A DNA stretch of 60,556 nt from Amanita rubescens (lineage: Eukaryota > Basidiomycota > Agaricomycetes > Agaricales > Amanitaceae), in contig WION01000313.1 in assembly GCA_015039365.1 (NCBI GenBank), positions 1 to 60,556 of the forward strand, read 5' to 3'. The notes under the pieces were generated by a model. That model did not search any database. It had not been told where the DNA came from and saw nothing but the letters and a program-made list of their open reading frames with translations. Both the position numbers and the translations under genes were made by a program. Of this stretch, positions 21,718-33,480 are shown piece after piece; within the stretch, counting starts at the first letter, position 1; every line of letters starts with the position of its first letter.

Positions 21718-23063
21718 TCAGTAGCCGCGCCCGGCACGTAGCAGTTGCTGATACCTGCGGTCGGCCGCTTCTCTGTCTCGTCTCGTTTGATCAAGCTGTA
21801 CCTGGAGCCGTGCCTGCATGGTTCGATTGTTCTGATCCATCGTATTCTTAGTGCTTTCTAGGTTCTTGAGCCTGTAGCCAGTGTCGTTCTTCTCCCTCGA
21901 CACCCGGTCTATCGTCCCCTTCAGCTCCTTTCGTTCCTTCTCTGCTTTCTCTTCCGCCTCCCTTACCCTGCGGTTCAGTTCGTCACGCTGCTGAGCCATT
22001 TTTCGTTCCGTCTCCTTCCGTGCAGCTGCAGTGGCTTGTTTAACTGAATTGACGTCAGCCGCCAATTGCTTCTTCTCCGCCTCCCATTTATCTTTATCTC
22101 TTTGTAGCCTAGTTCGTTCCGCCTCCAGTTCGTTCCTCAACTTGTCGTTCTTCTCCGCCATCGCCTTCTCTATTTCCTTTCGCGTGTCTTTCATCTCGCT
22201 CGTCTGCTTCTCAACGAGTTTGTTCATTTCCGCCCTGAGTTCAGCGCCGGCCACAGTATCTTCGACTTTCTTTCCATCGTGCATCTCGACCTGGATTTGG
22301 AGGGCGATGGGGTCGTTGTCCAAAAGCTGGTTCATGATCCTGCAAGCAGATCCGAAAGTGTTATCGTGACGAAGGAACCGGCCGCCAGCAGCGATGAGTG
22401 GCTCAAAGAACATTCCCTTTGTCTTCATTAACTGGTCTTCCCGCCTTCCCATCGCCTCCTTGTCGTTCCCCGGAATCTCGTCCCACCGGGTGGTCACGAC
22501 AACGACGTTCTTCAGGGCGTCATCACCGCAGAGCTTTTTGAACAGCCTCAAGTTGCGATTCGAGATGCCCCCCATTCTTGGATCAGTGATGCGATGCAGG
22601 TAGATGATACCACTGAGTTTCTTGCCGCCTTTGAAGCTATGTGAGTTACATCAGGGACTGCTGTCTGTCGAGAAGTTAGATGACATACTCAGCATCCAGG
22701 AAAGAGGCGATTTTTTGCAGGATGTCAGTGTCCGTTACCCCTTCGCGGGAATCATCAAATCCCGGGGTGTCTACGAACGTTACGCAGCGGCCGTCTCTTT
22801 CAAAGTAGCGGAAGCGATCGACCTCGGATGTCACCGAGTCAATGCCATGTCCAATCCGAACGTTTTTGTCGCCCGTGATCAGCTGGATGAACTATCATTT
22901 GGGTGAGAATCAAGATTGGATGGATATATAAAACTCCAGGGCTCACCGACGACTTTCCGGTCCCAGTTGGACCCATGACTCTGAAAGATGCGAGTTTGGT
23001 CAGTAGTACTGCGAAAAAGGTCAGTCAAGCTTACCCAATTACCACATCACGTCGAGTGATCAT
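21718..23063 (-). CDS. AIG1-like P-loop GTPase with coiled coil, copy B
   Basis: Spliced from 23063: MITRRDVVIG, VMGPTGTGKSS (G1), FIQLITGDKNVRIGHGIDSV, VTFVDTPGFDDS (G3), FKGGKKLSGIIYLHRITDPR and VVVTTRWDEIPG (G4 position). Then FFEPLIAAGGRFLRHDNT and a single coiled-coil block (KMAQQRDELNRRVREAEEKA ... RLQVQLDQTRRDREAADRRY), ending LLRAGRGY. About 400 residues, intact. A GTP/ATP-binding switch with a dimerising coil is the likely architecture; cellular role unknown. Flanked by close paralogues in the same orientation, which points to unequal crossing-over. Confidence 0.88.
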
Positions 23064-23153
23064 CGTATAATGTCAAACGTTGTCTGTGCGGTATGGGCAA
23101 TGATTGACGAGGGGAAGGGTGTTTCGCTGAAGCACCGCCTGGGCATTTATAAT

Positions 23154-23163
23154 GCACTCATAC
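23154..23163 (-). promoter_or_regulatory. TATA-like box of GTPase copy B
   Basis: Minus strand reads ATTATAAATG, about 90 bp before the ATG. The same distance is seen for copies C and D. Confidence 0.45.
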
Positions 23164-24355
23164 CTGTGTTTTGATGGGAACTTCACGAATGGGGGCCCAG
23201 GGAGACCTTCACGCTATACCGTGTAACTCACTCGGACAATGGACCTTGCATTGTTCCGGCAAGCGTGAAGAGCTGTATCAAAATCAATCCACGTGACATT
23301 GAAACTGTTCATGTCGAGGAGGCGACAAGTTCTTTCAAATCCCCGTCCGATGGTCCTTATTGCTATTTGAACTCGCACTGAAATCTGCTACGACGACCAG
23401 TGCCTCAATCCTAAGGGCACGTCTGATTGCTCAAGTTTCGGCACAAATTCATCTCATAGAGCTAATGCCCTATCCGACACGAACGTCCTCATTAACCCAA
23501 TGTAGGTTTAAATGGCAAACGTTCATTGCGCAGTAACTTGGCATGCGTGATGCGCGTGTATTGATCTTTTACAGAGATAGGCGCCTCAGTTCTGACAGCG
23601 GGCTTGAAGCACTAGATCAATTTCCTGTGCGTTTCTATTTCTATTCTTGTCATCACATCGTGGTGAACGGCAGACGTACAGCATCAAGTTCATAGTGAGA
23701 ATGAACCTTATTCCGAGGAAGGGCTGGCTTGAAACTCCTCCGCGTCAGACAATCGCCAGTGAATGCGTGAAACCCCGATATTCCATTCGAAAGGAATTGC
23801 AACTTTAATTTCCGGTAACTTCCGGTGCCAAATATATCACAACATTTGACCACGGCGTGACTGGACCAGTTACTTCAACGCTTTTCGACTTCATTAATCA
23901 TTGCTTCATCCTCATTTTCTATTCGTCTATTCAAATGTCGCTATTTCAAATAAACGAGATCTTCAAAACCCACTCCGGACTACTACAACTCAACTCAAGC
24001 AACAGATGAACTCCCATAACCTGATTCACCACGACGCTCAGCCAACGAGACATGAGGCCCACCCCTCCCACCCCGCGATGCGACATGGCTCAAGCGTGAA
24101 ACAGGAGACTCAATAACTGGAAACTGAGCTGAGCTTTGAAAACGGGAACTGCTGAAGCTAAGAGACTTAACTTCTGCCAGTGAGCCTCGAAACCCGCCCA
24201 GACGAGTTCAACTGACTCGTCTATGGATTGATCCGAGCACGTCAAAGCCGGTCTCCACATCCACACCTCGAAAACTACGCCGAGAAAGGTTGAAGTCAGT
24301 GAAGGCTTTCGGGGTTCACAAGTCGTTGATAAGTCATCGAAATGTCGAGCTGTCG
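23164..24355. other. Intergenic between copy B and a small plus-strand gene
   Basis: No gene recognised. A cluster of Gln/His-rich plus-strand codons near 23990-24116 is open but shows no motif. Confidence 0.35.
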
Positions 24356-24620
24356 ATGTCGCTTCCAGTCTCCAATGAGTCGCTGAAGAATCTCTTATCA
24401 CTTCTTTTCGGCTCGGGACTCATCAACCGGTTTCGTACGATCCCAGTTATATTCAATGGGAGGAGAACGTTAGGGTTGGGTGTCCTTGTGGTATGTATCG
24501 TGCAATATTGTCCTACATGTTTTGCATGTACTAACTGTACACTTCTCTTAGATGATCACAAGTACCGCTGCTGTTGCAGTTGTCACTACAAGCCGGGAGC
24601 ACGCTTCATTCAAGACTTGA
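24356..24620 (+). CDS. Small putative membrane protein
   Basis: Two exons (24356-24490 and 24552-24620) joined by an intron with GTATGT donor, CTAAC branch site and CTTAG acceptor, in phase. The product is about 67 residues: MSLPVSNESLKNLLSLLFGS, then NGRRTLGLGVLV joined to MITSTAAVAVVTTSREHASF. One hydrophobic helix spans the splice junction. Family not recognised. It lies convergent to GTPase copy C, 98 bp from its stop. Confidence 0.4.
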
Positions 24621-24718
24621 ATGAATAAATGCTTCGTACTAATTGATTGTAACTAGTTGTAGCTAGAAATGCCGCAAGCAATCAATTGTGTCATCTCAAT
24701 GTCAATGTAACTTGTGGT

Positions 24719-26626
24719 CTACCAGAACCAGGAACGTGGCATGTTCCGGAGCAGTCGCCGATGCTTGCGCTCGACTTTTTCTTTCTCTCGTCTCGCTTCA
24801 TCGATCTGTGCCTGTATCTGTGCCTGAAATGCTCGATTGTCCCGGTCCAACGTATTCTTAGTGTTTTCCAGGTCCCTGAGCCTGCGGCTGGCGTCCTCCT
24901 TCTCCCTCGACACCCGGTCCGCCTCCTCCTTTTTCTCCCTCTCCGCCTTCTCTTCCGCCTCCCGTCTCCGACGGTATTCGTCATGATGCCGATCCATTTG
25001 TCGCTTCACCTCTATGGCTCGATTGCTCCAGTCCACCGTATTCTTGGAGGATCCTGACTGCTCGAATCTGTGGCTGGTGTTGTCATTTTGCCTCGACGCC
25101 CGGTCCATCGCCTCCTTTCGTTCCCTCGCTGCCTTCTCTTCCGCCTCCCGTACCCTGCGAAGTGATTCGTTAGTCTGTCGACGGATTTGTCGTTCCGCCT
25201 CCAGGGCTCGATTGTTCCCGCCCATCATATTCTTGGGGTATTCTAGCCCGTGGCTGGTGTGGTCTTTCCCCCTCGACGCCCGGTCCATCGTCTCTTTCCG
25301 CTCTTTCCGCTCCCTCTCCGTCTTCTCATCCGCCTCTCGTACCTTACGAAGGTATTCATTGCGTTGCCGTTCTTCTTCCAGGGCTTGATTGTTCCAGTCC
25401 ACCGTACCCCTGGAGTATTCTGGCTTCTCTAGCCTGCGGCCGGTGTCGTCCCCATCCCTCGACATCCGCCGGTCCGCCGGCCCCTTTTGCTTCTCCTCCG
25501 TCCCCCGTACCTTACGAAGGTATTCGTCACGTTGCCGACCCGTTTGTCGTTCCGCCTCCTCCTGTGCGACTACGGCAGCTTGTGTAACTGAATCGAGGTC
25601 ACCCTCCAATTGCTTCTTCTCCGCCTCCCATTTCTCCATATCTTTTCGCATCCTAGCTTGCTCCGCCTCCAGCTCCTTCCTCAACTCCTCGTCTTTCTCC
25701 GCAGTCGCCTCCTTCATCTCCTCTATCAAGTCCTTCATCTCATTCGTGTGCCTCTCAATGAGCCTGTTCATTTCCGCTCTGAGTTCAATGCCGGCCGCAG
25801 TCTCCTCGACCTTCTTTCCGTCCCTCATCTCGATCTGGATTTGGAGAGTCATCGGTTCGTTGTCCACAAGCTGATCCATGATCTTGCGAGCGGATTCGAT
25901 AGTGTTGTCGTGACGAAGAAATCGACCGCCAGCAGCAATGATTGGCTCGAAGAACATTCCCTTGGTCTTCATCAACTCTTCTTCCCGCCTTTCCGTCGCC
26001 TCTCTGTCTTTCTCCTGAACGTCATCCCATCGGGTAGTCACAACGGTGACATTCTTCAGGGCCTTTTCACCGCAGAGCTTTTGGAACATCTTCAAGTTGC
26101 GGTTCGAGGTGCCTCCCATTCTGGGATCAGTGATGCGGTGCAGATAGATGATACCGCTGAGTTTCTTGCCACGTTTGAATCTACGTGAGTTATATCAGGG
26201 ACGGCTGTAGGTCGAGAAATTATATTACGCACTCAACATCCAGGAAAGAGGCAATTCTTTGCAGGATGTCGGTGTCCGTTATCTCTTCGCGGGAATCATC
26301 AAATCCCGGGGTGTCGACTAACGTTACGCAGCGGCCTCCCTCTGTGAACCAGTTATAGCGCCCGATCTCGGATGTCATAGACTGAACACCATGTCCAATC
26401 TCAACGTTTTTGTTGCCCGTGATTAGCCGAATGAACTATCATTTAGCATAGAATCAACGCGTTGAATGCATGTATAAATCTCGAGCGCTCACCGACGATT
26501 TTCCAGCCCCGGTAGGACCCGTAATTCTGAAGGTGCGAGTTCGGTCAGTAGTACCGCGAAGTCAGTTCCCGGAGCTTACCCGATCGTCACATCTGGAGGT
26601 CGCTTTGAATCACGAGTGGCCATCAT
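24719..26626 (-). CDS. AIG1-like P-loop GTPase with expanded coiled coil, copy C
   Basis: Start at 26626 (MMATRDSKRPPDVTIG). G1 is GPTGAGKSS, G3 is VTLVDTPGFDDS, and the G4 position is VVTTRWDDV. The G domain is followed by about 330 residues of coiled coil. The coil is built from imperfect ~50-residue units, each with a variant of ERQ..NEYLRKVREAEEK...R.S...DDT..RLE..E..KNTVDxNNRALE. I count four to five units here against one in copies B and D and about three in A. It ends LLRNMPRSWFW. About 590 residues, no stop or frameshift. Intron positions match the sister genes. Confidence 0.88.
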
Positions 26627-26706
26627 ATGTCAAACGTCGCCTTTGCGGTACAGGTAATGATTGACGATAGTGAGTTTCACTGAAGCAAACACCCGCATCC
26701 ATTGCG

Positions 26707-26716
26707 GATTTATAGC
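26707..26716 (-). promoter_or_regulatory. TATA-like box of GTPase copy C
   Basis: Minus strand CTATAAATCC about 85 bp upstream of the ATG. The surrounding 130 bp resembles the upstream region of copy D (30.28-30.45 kb). Confidence 0.5.
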
Positions 26717-27712
26717 GAACTCATGCACGTGTATCGATGCGATCTTTCCTAGATAGGTCCGCTGGCGCAGAATCATCGAGAGCGTCTAATAACCGCCCGA
26801 GTTTGTTTTTGCTTCAGTTGTCCCTGCTCCTCTCCTCTCCTCTACTTTTTATCACCGCGATGAAAGCTTCTGTTTCGTTTTCACACCTCATACTTTCCCC
26901 TTTTCCTTCTTGGGCACTTCCGTACACCGTATTATGCGCGGCCAATTACTTGCATTGCCTCGTTGATACTAACACGGCAGGCGCGCGTAATTTCGTTTGT
27001 GTATCAATTCACGCAGCGCCAGATTTTTTGGTACATGGTCCGAACTCGCCGAAAACCGCTCATGCTGAAGAGGCGACATTAAAGTTCCTCATTCCCATCT
27101 GATCATCTTATCTCTACTCAAATTCCGACCTTCCACGCTCAATGCAATGAGAGTCGGTATATATAGAATCGACCTTCTCGAAATGATGTTCATATTCTGA
27201 GTTGTGACCGTGTCATTGGAAGGGTGGAGGTGGATCCGTTAATTTGAGCATATGAATTGAAGATGCCTTCGCGCCCATGACAGTCTCGTGGCTAGCTGGG
27301 TATTTTCTTATTTTTGGTGCGGCGCATCGCGCCACCTCCTAACGTCCAGACTGTGCCAGGGAGAAGATCGTTGTAGCGGAAGCGTGAGATCAACTATCTC
27401 CCACCTACCACTTGCGATTTGAGGTAGTGGTTAAATCCCTGATCGCTTGCACACTACACGTTTTGTTGTGACGATGGCAAAATGTAATCCCCCGTGAATG
27501 CCCATTGCCCAGTTGCTAGCCTAATGAGGAAAGTTCAGTACCCCGTGGGCCACACCTACGATTTCAGCTTTACCCGCCAATCGCCATTTGAACCAATCGA
27601 TAAGCGGACGGAATCAAGCAGACTTAATATTTAGTATATTTAGTAACGCTTAGTACATTATTTCACGAATAACCTCATCTGACCGACTACCCCCAGATCG
27701 TCCTACAGTGCT
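26717..27712. other. Intergenic, decayed duplication of the GTPase promoter flank
   Basis: 26717-26840 shares blocks (GCTTCAGTTGTCCCT, CACGTGTATCGATG) with 30310-30450 upstream of copy D. The rest holds nothing recognisable. Confidence 0.4.
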
Positions 27713-28137
27713 TCACCACCATCCTTGTTGGTGACGCTTGTACTCTGCCACTTGTCCCTTTCTCTCCTTATCCAGTTCGGATGTTTCCGCTCGAATCCTC
27801 TTCACTTCTCTTAATAACTCGGACCTCGTCACCTCATCCCCATCCCTTCTTGCCTTTTCAGAATACTTCCGTGTTTCATCCTCCTGCCTCTCATACCGTT
27901 CAATATCTCTACTCCCTTTCCAGCGCTTGTTTGATCAACATTTATATTCTTGTCAACGAGCTCTTCTTGGATAGCGAGTGCTTCAGGATGGTTCTTTAAC
28001 ATTGATCTGATGATCGCGTGTACAGTCGTCCCACCGGTATAGTGCATCAAACGAGCGCCCTCTTCGATTGCTGGTGCGAAAAAGTCGCTTGTGAACTCCA
28101 GATCGCCAACTCTCCTCCTGCCATCTTTCGCGTTGAC
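27713..28137 (-). pseudogene. Decayed fifth copy of the GTPase/coiled-coil family (fragment)
   Basis: It reads DLEFTSDFFAPAIEEGARLM, then GTTVHAIIRSMLKNHPEALA, IQEELVDKNINVDQTSAGKG. That is the segment just after the G domain in the sister genes (compare FFEPLIAAGGRFLRHDNT and ALQIQVEM). One base is missing after SAGKGVEI; in the shifted frame a coiled coil follows (ERYERQEDETRKYSEKARRD) to a stop at 27715-27713. The G domain itself is absent. Confidence 0.6.
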
Positions 28138-28230
28138 CTCGTTCCGATATATACAATCATACTAGAATGACAGGAGTAGATAAGAGAAGGAGCGGAAGAA
28201 AGGACTCTTATCCACCAAAAACGGCCGTAA

Positions 28231-30212
28231 CTACGCGTATCTGTAACAGAGAACGTCGTAGCTCTGTCAAGATCATGGAATTAGCGATATCGCCTTACGC
28301 TTTAGCGTCTTTGATGTCATACATACCTCAGCTGTTACAATTTCGGCATTACCGATGGCTACATTCCCCGAGGCTAGAAACACGGGTCCACTGGATCAAC
28401 TCGAGTAGATTGCTCCAAGTTGGCACTGCACATACCTTTGCAACCCTTCGATACCGAGGCAGGATGGGTACCGCCTGCATGGTAGAAACGTGCGACAAAA
28501 GAATCCGTGGAATCGACTTGTTTGTTCCCAAAAGGGACGGGGGCGTAAGAAATGGAATTAACATTGAAGGACCCACGAAACGAGACCCAGATTAAGCCCT
28601 TCACGTCCCCAATAAGTACTTCATGCTCATGGTAATCCAAGTGATGATATCCTTCCGCGATCCACCCATTGCTACAGCGTGTGTTCTTGAGCCGTGTTAT
28701 GAAACGGGAGAGGCTATCCTTAACCCCGCATTCGATAGGGTACTCGTTGAAGGAAGAACTACGGAATGTATCGTAGCCGCGGAAGGACGCCCAACTGCAG
28801 ACCTAATGCTCGTGCCAAGTCAGTGTGATCATGCAGGGCAAGGGACCGGCTTACTCGAGCACGCGTAGACAGGAGCAGTTGCTGTTGCTTGCGATCAGCC
28901 TCTTCTCTCTCGCGTTTCGCCTGATCAATTTGTGCCTGGATCTGTGCCTGCAGCTTTTTATTATTCTGGTCCGCCGTATCCTTGGTGCTTTCTAGGTCCT
29001 TGAGCCTGCGGTTAGCGTCCTCCTTCTCCTTCACCATCTTGTCCATCGCCGCCTTAAGCTCCTTTCGCTCCTTCCCCGCCTTCGCTTCCGACTCCCGTAC
29101 CTTGCGATCGAATTCCTCACGCTGCTCACCCATTTTTCGTTCCGCGTCCTTCTTTGCGACGTCGGCAGCTTGTTTAACCGAATCGAGGTCACCCGCCAGT
29201 CGCTTCTTCTCCGACTCCCATTTCTCCATCTCGCCTTTCAACCTAGCTCGCTCAGCCTCCAACTCTTTCCTCAACTGCTCGTCCTTCTCCGCAATCGCAT
29301 CCGACATTTCCTTTCGCAACTCATTCATCTCTTTTGTGTGCTTCTCAATGAGTTTGTTCATTTCCGCCATGAGTTCTGTGCCGGCCTCGGTCTCTTCGAC
29401 CTTCTTTCCGTTCTTCATCTCGACCTGGATTTGGAGAGCGATCGGGTCCTTGTCCAAAAACTTCTCCATGATCCTGCGAGCGGATCCGATAGTATTATCG
29501 TGACGGAGATACTGACCGCCAGCGGCGATGAGTGGCTCGAAGAACTTTCCCTTGGTCTTCATCAACTCTTCTTCTCGCTTCGCCATCGCCTCTCTATCTT
29601 TTGGCGGAACGTCGTCCCACCGGGTAGTCACGACGATGACATTCTTGAGGGCATCTTCACCGCAGAGCTTTTTGAACATCTTCAAGTTACGATTTGAGAT
29701 GCCCCCCATCCTGGGATCAGTGATCCGGTGCAGATAGACGACCCCGCTGAGTTTCCTGCCATCTTTGTATCTACGCGAATTACATCAGGGACTGCTGCGA
29801 GCAGAGAAACTAGATTACGCACTCAGCATCAAGGAAAGAGGCAATTTTTCGCAGGATGTCGGTATCTGTCACCCCTTCACGGGAATCATCAAATCCCGGG
29901 GTGTCAACGAACGTCACGCAGCGGCGGCTCTCCGTGAAACAGTTATAGCGCCCAATCTCGGATGTCATAGACTGAACACTATGTCCAATCTCAACGTCTT
30001 TGTTGCCCGTGATTAGCCGAATGAACTATCATGTAACATCGGCGGTAAGAATCACGAATGTATTGAATGCGCGAAAATTCAAATGCTCACCGACGACTTT
30101 CCAGTCCCAGTTGGACCCATGATTCTGAAGGATGCGAACTTGGTCAGTAGTACTGCGAAAAGGTGAGTCAAGCTTACCCGATCATCACATCTTGCTGAGC
30201 CTGAGGTGGCAT
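28231..30212 (-). CDS. AIG1-like GTPase - coiled coil - DM9 (DUF3421) fusion, copy D
   Basis: Start 30212 (MPPQAQQDVMIG). G1 GPTGTGKSS, G3 VTFVDTPGFDDS and G4-position VVTTRWDDV lie in the same exon layout as the sister genes, then one coiled-coil block ending QQLLLSTRAR. There a GTAAGC donor in phase 0 joins, across a ~55-nt intron, an exon open for over 120 codons: SNGWIAEGYHHLDYHEHEVL, IGDVKGLIWVSFRG, SFVARFYHAGGTHPASVSKG. Two more exons give ASGNVAIGNAEIVTAE and SYDVLCYRYA stop (28233-28231). This is the DM9 pattern (EVLIGD...W...ARFYH.GGTHP...YDVLCY). DM9 proteins are lectin-like, with immune recognition roles known in animals. If spliced as read, the protein has ~560 residues. The alternative is two separate genes, the second lacking its own start. 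Confidence 0.78.
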
Positions 30213-30301
30213 CGTATAATATCAAATGTCGTCTTTGAGGTACAGGTAATAATTGACGATGGGGAGTGAGTTTGACTGAAGCAAAAACGCGCATCCGTTG
30301 T

Positions 30302-30310
30302 GGATTTATA
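30302..30310 (-). promoter_or_regulatory. TATA-like box of GTPase copy D
   Basis: Minus strand TATAAATCC about 90 bp before the ATG at 30212. Confidence 0.45.
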
Positions 30311-30748
30311 GTGCATCATACACGTGTATCGATGGGATCTTTCAGAGGGTTGGCGTCTAGCGGAACGTTCATGCCGGTGAGCGCTGCGGGCGTGGAATCA
30401 TCGATGGTGTCAAAACACTGCCCGGGTTTGTTTGGGCTTCAGTTGTCCCTTCTCCTCCTCGGACAAGCTACTTCTGTTTATGCGAGGCCTATTACCTTAT
30501 CGATACTAACGGCGTAGTTCAATTTGTCACACACGTGTATCACACCTTGCTGTCGACAGCTGCAACAAGATCAGTTCATGTGGCGCCGCAGAAGCCCGCA
30601 AATTACAAAAGAAGTTAAGGAACACGAGCATACGGTGACTCCGGATTCAATGTTCAGCGCTTTGAAGAAGCAATTTCCGCATGCACTTACATCTATTCCC
30701 ATACGATTTCAAATTTCTGCCGCTTTTATCCACCAATCGTCATTTGAA
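30311..30748. other. Upstream flank of copy D
   Basis: Shares blocks with the copy C flank; no gene recognised. Confidence 0.4.
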
Positions 30749-31605
30749 TCAACGCCTAAGGGCGACTGATGGATGCACAGCGAATTGAAGATGGTCGACA
30801 ATCGTGCGGTGTTGCATGACGAGGGGCACATCGTCGACGTTCATCGCAAAGTTGGGTGTCTAGAAACCCATTCAACTCAATCACATTGAAGATAACTGCG
30901 TCGAGTAGCTGACCTGTAAAAAGGAGACCTGGGAGGTTCCGAACGGGGGGTGCAACATTCGGTTAAGCAGGATCCCATTCCGCGTATCGTTGATGCTCTC
31001 TAAGCGTGGATCGACGAGTTCTTCCCTGTAGGCGACGAGGTTCTTTATGTACTTCGTCTGGAATGAGCGACGTGAACGGTACAAAGGGCCGGAACGCACC
31101 TGGTCTCCATTTGCATGCGGAATTATATGACAGGCCTCAAACTGTGCTGTACCAGTCACCACGCAACACCGATCACGATTGACCACATACTGTTTGAAGT
31201 TCGCCCAGCGGCTAGTGACTAGTGACTTCCGACGCGTAGGAGGTTCTGTCGTCCATCACCTTCGGATCAAGCAACCGAAAGTCGTTGTCTATCATTAGTA
31301 AAGATGAATGACAGGTCCCGATTTGCTTGAAATGACTCGCCTTGCGATATGTAGTAATAATTACCAGCCGATATAGCCACGCCGTCAGGACGATAATCCG
31401 CGACCTGTTCGCCATCGCGTTCACGGGAGATGTAACCTTCCTTGCCGTATATGGCGTATCCCAGAAAACGTAACCAGGTGAGAGGATGCAATGAGAATCG
31501 CTGACACTCGTGAACGGGGATGGAGAGCGCATGTTGATACTCATCACCGAAACGAATCCAGAGCTGAACGCTAACGCTTGTGGCCATTGCGAACTCAGAC
31601 ACCAC
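30749..31605 (-). pseudogene. HNH-endonuclease-family gene broken by a 7-bp duplication
   Basis: The N-terminal domain reads VQLWIRFGDEYQHALSIPVH, then LTWLRFLGYAIYGKEGYISR, paralogous to the gene at 14.3 kb. Later exons give DNDFRLLDPKVMDDRTSYAS, then the nuclease-like core NRDRCCVVTGTAQFEACHII followed by PHANGDQ (Cys/His positions of the HNH fold kept), SINDTRNGILLNRMLHPPF and TPNFAMNVDDVPLVMQHR. Between SEVTS and RWANF the 7-mer TAGTGAC (plus strand) occurs twice in tandem at 31213-31226. Removing one copy restores the frame. It ends early (TGA 30751-30749) compared with its sister. Confidence 0.7.
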
Positions 31606-32140
31606 AGGCAGGGGACGATTTCATGATGGCTGACATAGGGCTCAAAGAGAGTGAACGCTATCAGACGCTATCCTACAATTCTACGCATCACGTGACCCGG
31701 TAACTTCCACCTGCTCACATGTCGTGTCGCCGCCGTCCTGACTCCTCGCCGCCTAAGCCTGAGTTCTAGCATAGTACGAGGTGGATTGGGGAGCAGCAGG
31801 GAAAGATACCTGGGCTATAACAAGCTCGTGTGAGACTAAATTATATTGAATGCTGTAGCACGCCATTGCTAGACTGTAACGAACGTACGAATTACAACAC
31901 GCCCACCCACCCAGGAGAAGGTTGTATGAGTGTTGAGCGCTGAGCGCTCAAGGGGTCCATTTCGTTAACGATAAAGTTGTGGGAATTAGTCGGATAAGAC
32001 TCCTGCTTAGGGTATGAGGCACGGTCAAAAATACGAATTCAAAGCCAATGGACCACGTCTTCCTGAGGGGCAGGTTGTTTAATCTTAGCATAGATGTCAT
32101 ATAAATGATGGTTACTTGTGTGTTACAGAGGAGCCGACTT
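31606..32140. other. Intergenic, nothing recognised
   Basis: No open frame or repeat worth naming. Confidence 0.4.
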
Positions 32141-33480
32141 TCATGTCAACGACTCCATTATTTGTTCCATTTTCGGTCGTTTGGAAGGGATAGATTCCCA
32201 ACAGCTCCGGATAAGATTCCATGTGTTATCGTCCATTTGTGGACTTTCCAACCGATCAGGGCGTTTTCCGCTCATGAGAAGTGGCACGATCTGGAAGCCG
32301 GTTGCTTCACGAAAAGGAACAGCGTCAAAGAATATCTGCGTAAATCATAAGTCTCTCAACATGCTGGGTTAAGTTAACGACAACTTATAACCCACCGCAT
32401 AGTAAAGGCACCCAAACGCGTAAACATCAGTTTCCATTGTTTTGAAGCTATGTTGCTTCTCGCGACCTTCGTGGAATCGGTCGCAATCAAACTGGCCACA
32501 CTCGATGCACATTCCAAATAACTCAGGTGCAGCTGAATTTAAGGAAAGCGCTGTCGTGGATCGCGTAACAGTGGCTTCAAAATGCCGCGTCGACCCGAAA
32601 TCAGTGATTTGGCAATGGAACTTAGAATCAAGTAGAACATTCGCCTGGTAAGAAATGACACTCAGCATTCCCGAACAGTTCGTGTCAAAACACTTACCCC
32701 ATGCAAATCCCCATGCACAATCCCTTCTGAGTGGATATACTGAAAGCCCTCAGCTACTTCTAGCATCTAACGGGAGTGGGTGATGTTATTAAAATTCTGT
32801 CAACCACTCAGGTGACCTCACCAGCCTACGGAGCTCAAATATGGGTGGTCTATGCTTCTTTCTCCAGTCACTTAATGTTCCGTTCTGCATGAGTGGTGAG
32901 ACGAGGTATAGCTGCGACTTCTTTTCAAATATTCCCAGTAGGGGGATGATAAACCGATGCGCGAGTGATCGCCACGCTAGTGCTTCTCGACAGAAATCTT
33001 GACCGACTGAACCCTTACCTAAAATCAGTACTCTCGGTGAGAAAAGAACGGCATCGTGCTAACGTCTCTATGGCCTCTGTCCACTATCTTTAGTGCCACT
33101 TGTTTTCCTTTGTATTTGCCTTTGAAAACACGCCCAAAACCCCCGATCCCAATGGGGTCAAAATCCGTCTTGACACCAGCAATGAACAAAGATTTGGGCA
33201 TGACGTCGGTCGATATCAACTTGAGCATCAGTTTCCTGGCCTTCCGGTTTGCATCTTGAATACCCATATTCGAAAGGGTACCGTTGCTGAGCAGCTTAAA
33301 GGAGTGAATTATGAACAAACTAGTGGAAAATGCACATACGTGAAGAAGAGAATCGAGCAGGGGCATAGTTTCTGAAGTACTCAATTCAGGTACAACAATA
33401 GAAGATTCGGATCGATCCAATAGGTCACATATACGATCAAGAGTAACATTGCTAACTGTTGACTCAGTGAGTGTCGGTGA
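32141..33480 (-). CDS. Protein kinase domain (TKL-like), in frame with the CBS-PB1 gene upstream
   Basis: A serine/threonine (TKL-like) kinase of a type numerous in Agaricomycetes. The exon at 33480 opens SPTLTESTVSNVTLDRICDL, followed by RKARKLMLKLISTDVMPKSL. Glycine loop IGIGGFGRVFKG; VALK lysine; IVHGDLHGANVLL (HGD in place of HRD); DFG in CQITDFGSTR; APE in NSAAPELFG; C-lobe YAFGCLYYA, AVPFREATGFQIVPLL, SCWESIPSKRPKMEQIMESL. Stop TGA 32143-32141. No in-frame ATG precedes the first exon. It is immediately preceded by a stop and an AG acceptor, so it must be spliced to something upstream, and the nearest phase-matched donor is the end of the CBS-PB1 gene. Confidence 0.8.

Noticed and set aside
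25389..25874. Long plus-strand frames opposite the GTPase coiled coils (also 19632-20174, 22031-22369, 28982-29503)
   Set aside because: They are mirror frames caused by the skewed codons of the Glu/Lys/Arg-rich coils and carry Ser/Phe/Leu-rich nonsense with no motif.
19368..30212. Septin or dynamin identity for the tandem GTPases
   Set aside because: No septin-specific AKAD or dynamin motifs; the DTPGFDD and TTRWD motifs fit AIG1-like proteins better.
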